Source: Chloranthus sessilifolius (taxonomy: Eukaryota > Streptophyta > Magnoliopsida > Chloranthales > Chloranthaceae). Taken from it: a stretch of DNA of 64,000 nt. The position numbers and the translations under genes are program-made. Positions 60,887 to 64,000 of the stretch are shown here, in pieces. Where the stretch lies: the NCBI GenBank assembly GCA_021018995.1, contig CM037588.1:85161765-85225764 (forward strand). Direction: 5' to 3'. Position 1 is the first letter of the stretch; each line of letters starts with the position of its first letter. The notes under the pieces are model-generated. The model was not told the origin of the DNA and searched no databases. It worked only from the letters and a program-made list of their open reading frames with translations.

Positions 60887-63275
60887 CTAGTCCTGGGCAG
60901 CCCCCTTCGACTTCTTCCGGCACCGGCTCGCACTTTGAATGGTACGGGTCTCCCCCACCCGAGTCCATGCCTGAGAGATACGGCTAACCAAGGAGCGCGA
61001 CTCCTTTTCACGAGCACGCTGCAGAGGCACACCAAAAGCCATCAGATAGAGAAACAGGCGAAAAGTAAACTAGGAAAATGACTAGGTTGGGCCAGCATTC
61101 ACTCACCACTTCGGTCTCCCTAAGCCCAACGAGGTTACGGTAGTATTCGACCTGACTCACTGCTGACTCATAATCCTGGCCAGTAAGAAAAAGGAGGTGT
61201 TAGCCACACAGGCCATCAGCATAATTCAAAGGGAAAGAGAACAGAGCAACAAGATAGAGATTACCCTAGGAATCAGCTCGGGAGGTGGGACCTGGATAGA
61301 TTCAGCAGAAATCCATGCCTTTTCAGCCACGTCGGCACACACGCGTGACAAAAAGGCATCATCCAGGGGCTTGAAGGTCCCCTGGACCACGACAGGCGAG
61401 CTACCAGAAGCACCGGCACTAGAAGGGTCAGAGGGTCCAGCACCTGAAGCCATGCCCGAGGCACCAGCCCCGGAAGGATCGGAAGGTCCAACACCTATTG
61501 CATCAGAGGGAACAGCCTCCTCTTCCCCCTCATCTGAGTCGTCGCCCTGCTCAAACTGTAGAGAGAAATATTTTATCATTAAGGGCGACAGGTCAATCAA
61601 AGTAACCACATGAAAGTCAATAATGAAAGGAGAATAGGGCATTACACGAGATTGCGGCCCAAAAGCTAAAAAGTTAGCACTGTGCACGAAGCGGCAAGAA
61701 GAAATGATAGGTGGAGTTGTACCAAGAGATATCGATAGGAACCCCATGATGAAGAAAGTGAGCAGTGAGCTCATCAATGGAGCCCTCTGGGGCCAACACA
61801 TCGGCGGGAGGAGCTTGGGGCACGGCAAAGAGAGGGCGATACTGATGAACCGCTCTCTCCCCTAAATAGTAGGCCCTAGTCTAGGACCCGTAGAGAAAGA
61901 TGATACAACGGTCCAGCAAAAGACGAGAGGGGCCCACTGAGGCCAAATTCCAAAAGGGGGATCCTATGTAAGGGTCGAGGATGACCTACAAAAGAAGAGA
62001 AAATTGAAAGGGGATGCACACATTTGATCAGAACCCCTAGCACCCAGAAGCTGAGCTGCTAAATTCACAAATAGGGAATCGCTTTACCTGCTCTGGGATC
62101 AATAGGTCGAACTGAGAGCGCAGTCCTAACTCCAAATGCTTCATACCAATGTCCCGACGATGACCCACGTGCCAGTTACTCATGAGGGGGAACGTAGCAA
62201 TGTCGATCAAGGAGAGGCACTGAAAGTGAAAGGTACCCCAGACACGAGAAAGCAGATGAGGACAGGTATGCTATAAAAGAAAATTGAGTAAACTAAAAAC
62301 AAAAGATAAAATACCTCGATGGCAGGCCAGAAACCCACAATGGAGCTAGACTCCCCAAGAACGGCCCGCTTTAGGCTGGACATGAGTACGGCATAGCCAG
62401 CGCCGCCCCAATCGAATCGATGCACGGTCTCCCAGTTCACCATCAGGCTGAGCAGGGACAAAGAGACTCGCCCTCCACTGGTGTTGGAGAGGAGAGTCTT
62501 GCCCAGGAGGAACAGTAAGGAGATGCGGGCCAGCATAAGTGCACGCGCAGGCTCGATGTAAATGTCCATGTCAGGCTGCCCCTGGTCCACCAACTCATTA
62601 GGCCCAAACTGATCAACCAACCAGGATAGCTTGACCTCCGAGCCCCGAACGTTCCCTGAGGACGGGTAGGCCCCTAGCAGCTGAATCACCTCCTCCCTAC
62701 CCTGTGTGCGGGTAGGTACCACGGGCACCCCTCCGATACGGACCCCAGTGATCATAGACCAGTCCGCCGGTGTGAAGGCCATCTCTGCCACAACCATGTG
62801 GAATGTCATCGTCTCGAGGCGAAAATGCTCTATCAGTGCCTTTAAATAGGCCGTACGCTCTTCATAATGGGCATGAAATGAAGTCCCCAAAACCGGCAGC
62901 AGTGAGTAGGTCCTTCACCACTGGGGGAAGGTAAAGCACAAGACGCTGGAGGTCAAACCAATCGCCTCGGAACATAATGTGCGGCAGGGGCTGCAAGCAA
63001 AAGGCATCAATCAGATAGGGGCAGGGAGATATAATGAGGGCATCAAAGGAAAACAAAAGCGGAAAGGAGGAGGGGGCCCATCTATTTACCTGACCAACGA
63101 TCCTGAAGTTGGACATATGGGTGTGCTGGCAGTAGAGGAGGCCGGTGTGGGCGGCCTCGCCTTGCATCTCATACCAAGGCTGGGAGGAGCACTGAGACAC
63201 AATGAACTGTTCCCCACGGGGGCCATAGGCCATCTCCGGCCCTTCTTGCTGATCATGCCCCTCGTCACCAGACAT
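60887..63275 (-). CDS. Antisense multi-exon plant-mobile-domain (PMD) gene in the Tat 3' region
   Basis: The start MSGDEGHDQQEG is at 63275 and the basic C-terminus CRKKSKGAAQD at 60887. The domain has FRGDWFDLQRLVLYLPPVV, AGFGDF, EHFRLETMTFHMVVAEMAF and VRIGGVPVVP, the usual PMD layout (LL..AGF, L.E.WR.ETHTFH, LGLPI.G..V). Candidate GT-AG introns lie at 62991-63089 (99 bp), 62220-62314 (95), 61986-62087 (102), 61176-61264 (89) and 61019-61106 (88), with one more ending at 61556. Sizes and T-rich acceptor sides fit plant introns. A late exon has an acidic DDSDEGEEE stretch and GPSDPSGAGASG repeats. PMD proteins occur in plant transposons and in the host MAIL1/MAIN genes. It is probably a captured gene; whether it is expressed is not known. 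Confidence 0.7.
62991..63089 (-). other. Candidate intron 1 of the antisense PMD gene
   Basis: On the minus strand the donor is CAG/GTAAAT and the acceptor TTTTGCTTGCAG/CCC. The 99 bp are pyrimidine-rich towards the acceptor. Removal joins HMSNFRIVGQ to PLPHIMFRGDW without a frame change. The intron has no stop in that frame, so retention would also be readable. Confidence 0.65.
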
Positions 63276-63332
63276 CCTAAAAATATGAGACGCATCGGCA
63301 TATGAGAGGATTGCCAACAAAAAATGTTTGCA

Positions 63333-63572
63333 TATTAATCCAAACCAAGAAAGTGTGTGTATAAATATAGGCATCTCTTTTTCTTTTGCATATTAAATCC
63401 AAACCAAAAAAGTGTGTATAAATATAGGCATCTCTTTTCTTGTGCATATTAAATCCAAACAAAAAAAAAATGTGTGTATAAATATAGGCATCTCTTTTTC
63501 TTTTTCATATTAAATCCAAACCAAAAAATTTGTGTAGAAATATAGGCGTCTCTTTTCCTTTGGGTTAGTATA
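63333..63572. repeat. About 58-bp tandem repeat, four copies
   Basis: Units of 56-61 bp, built on AAATCCAAACCAAAAAA, GTGTGTATAAATATAGGC and ATCTCTTTTTCTTTT, start near 63336, 63393, 63450 and 63511. They lie upstream of the PMD gene start on the minus strand. A-rich low-complexity sequence follows to about 63740. Confidence 0.85.
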
Positions 63573-64000
63573 AAAAAAACAAAAAAAAGAAGCAAAAAAA
63601 AAAAAAACCAACTAAAACAACTAAAACAAAAAGGAAAAAAAAAGAAGAAGAAAGAAAAGAAAAAGAAAAGGAGAAAAAGGAAATATAGGCATCACAAAGC
63701 ATTTCATCAAAAAGAAAAGAAAGAGGCAATAGCATCAAAAATTCAAAAGAAAAATAAGGGGAAGGTAATGGTTACCTTCAATGGGAGAGAAAAACAAATA
63801 GCGGCGGAGGATAAGCGCCTTTCGATCCACACTCGCGGCTGCCGGTAATAGAACTCAAGCCAAATCAAATGAAAAAACCCTAAGGGGTTGTCTCGGACTC
63901 AAGAAGAAAGGAGGGAGGAAGAGAGAATTTGAAAAGGGGGGCCCCTTTTGTGCTCGGGCTCGGGCAGTTTCGTAACTGCTAGATTTTAGACGGGCGTATA
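63573..64000. other. A-rich and unique sequence at the window end
   Basis: A/G-rich low complexity runs to about 63760, then unique sequence. The last bases, CGGGCGTATA, are the start of one more GGCGTATATA palindrome. No gene is seen. The 3' LTR of the Tat element may lie beyond the end. Confidence 0.6.

Larger units (their letters stand above)
35243..64000 (+). mobile_element. Tat/Ogre-type Ty3/gypsy LTR retrotransposon, 3' end outside the window
   Basis: This very large element on the plus strand starts in the minisatellite at 35243. Without the 9.3-kb nested insertion at 38034-47333, more than 19 kb of it is in view. The order is 5' LTR, tRNA-Arg-like primer site, long leader, gag, protease, RT, RNase H, a second RNase H, integrase, then a 7.4-kb 3' region with tandem repeats and two antisense genes. 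The gag wording, the extra RNase H, the GPY/F integrase without chromodomain, the size and the antisense extra ORFs fit the Tat/Ogre/Grande group. The 3' LTR and right-hand duplication are not in the window. The pol region is broken in roughly eight to ten places, so this copy is a fossil. Confidence 0.9.

Noticed and set aside
1-64000. tRNA, rRNA or ordinary host genes
   Set aside because: I looked for tRNA arms and rRNA wording, and for host-type exons outside the elements, and saw none. The only tRNA-like sequences are the primer sites complementary to tRNA ends.

Overview
The window is plant nuclear DNA with no ordinary host gene that I can support. It looks like heterochromatin: a long minisatellite array cut open by large Ty3/gypsy LTR retrotransposons, one of them nested in another. 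The tRNA-Asp and tRNA-Arg type primer sites, the Athila and Tat/Ogre style proteins, a plant mobile domain and short GT-AG introns all point to an angiosperm. The species cannot be told from the sequence.

Layout. (1) 1-10746 and 25128-35242 are one 14-bp minisatellite (consensus TGAATGCTTGAACG, about 1,400 units in all), with a GATAGATA-containing variant unit and an overlaid 2-4 kb higher-order pattern. (2) 10747-25127 is a whole-length Athila-type element on the minus strand, with 1.8-kb LTRs, an ATACT target duplication, a tRNA-Asp primer site, gag-PR-RT-RH-IN and extra 3' ORFs; its coding frames are decayed. (3) 35243 to beyond 64000 is a very large Tat/Ogre-type element on the plus strand. 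It has a 5' LTR, a tRNA-Arg-like primer site, a leader, gag, PR, RT, two RNase H regions, IN and a 7.4-kb 3' region. That 3' region holds tandem repeats and two antisense transcription units, a DUF7745-like ORF and a spliced plant-mobile-domain gene. Its 3' LTR is outside the window. (4) 38034-47333 is a 9.3-kb Athila-type derivative on the minus strand, inserted in the leader of element 3 with an ATTCC duplication. It keeps gag and protease but has no RT, RNase H or IN, so it must have relied on another element's enzymes.

The most interesting signals are non-coding. Downstream of the Tat integrase, four tandem hairpins share an AAAA bulge, mostly with a GAAA tetraloop over a CCY:GGG stem, and their outer stems covary. 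The Tat element also carries a near-perfect 21-bp palindrome, repeated at about 47-bp phasing in the LTR, the leader and between the antisense genes. The gag-protease element carries 12-bp palindromes in pairs 22 bp apart, in both the LTR and the leader. The Athila element has its own TTCGCAAAG/TTCGAAAAG clusters in the LTR and upstream of its 3' ORFs. In each LTR the cluster lies upstream of a TATA box, so a shared promoter or regulator architecture is a reasonable hypothesis.

All coordinates come from reading the sequence by eye. No similarity search was run, and family names rest on recognised motifs.
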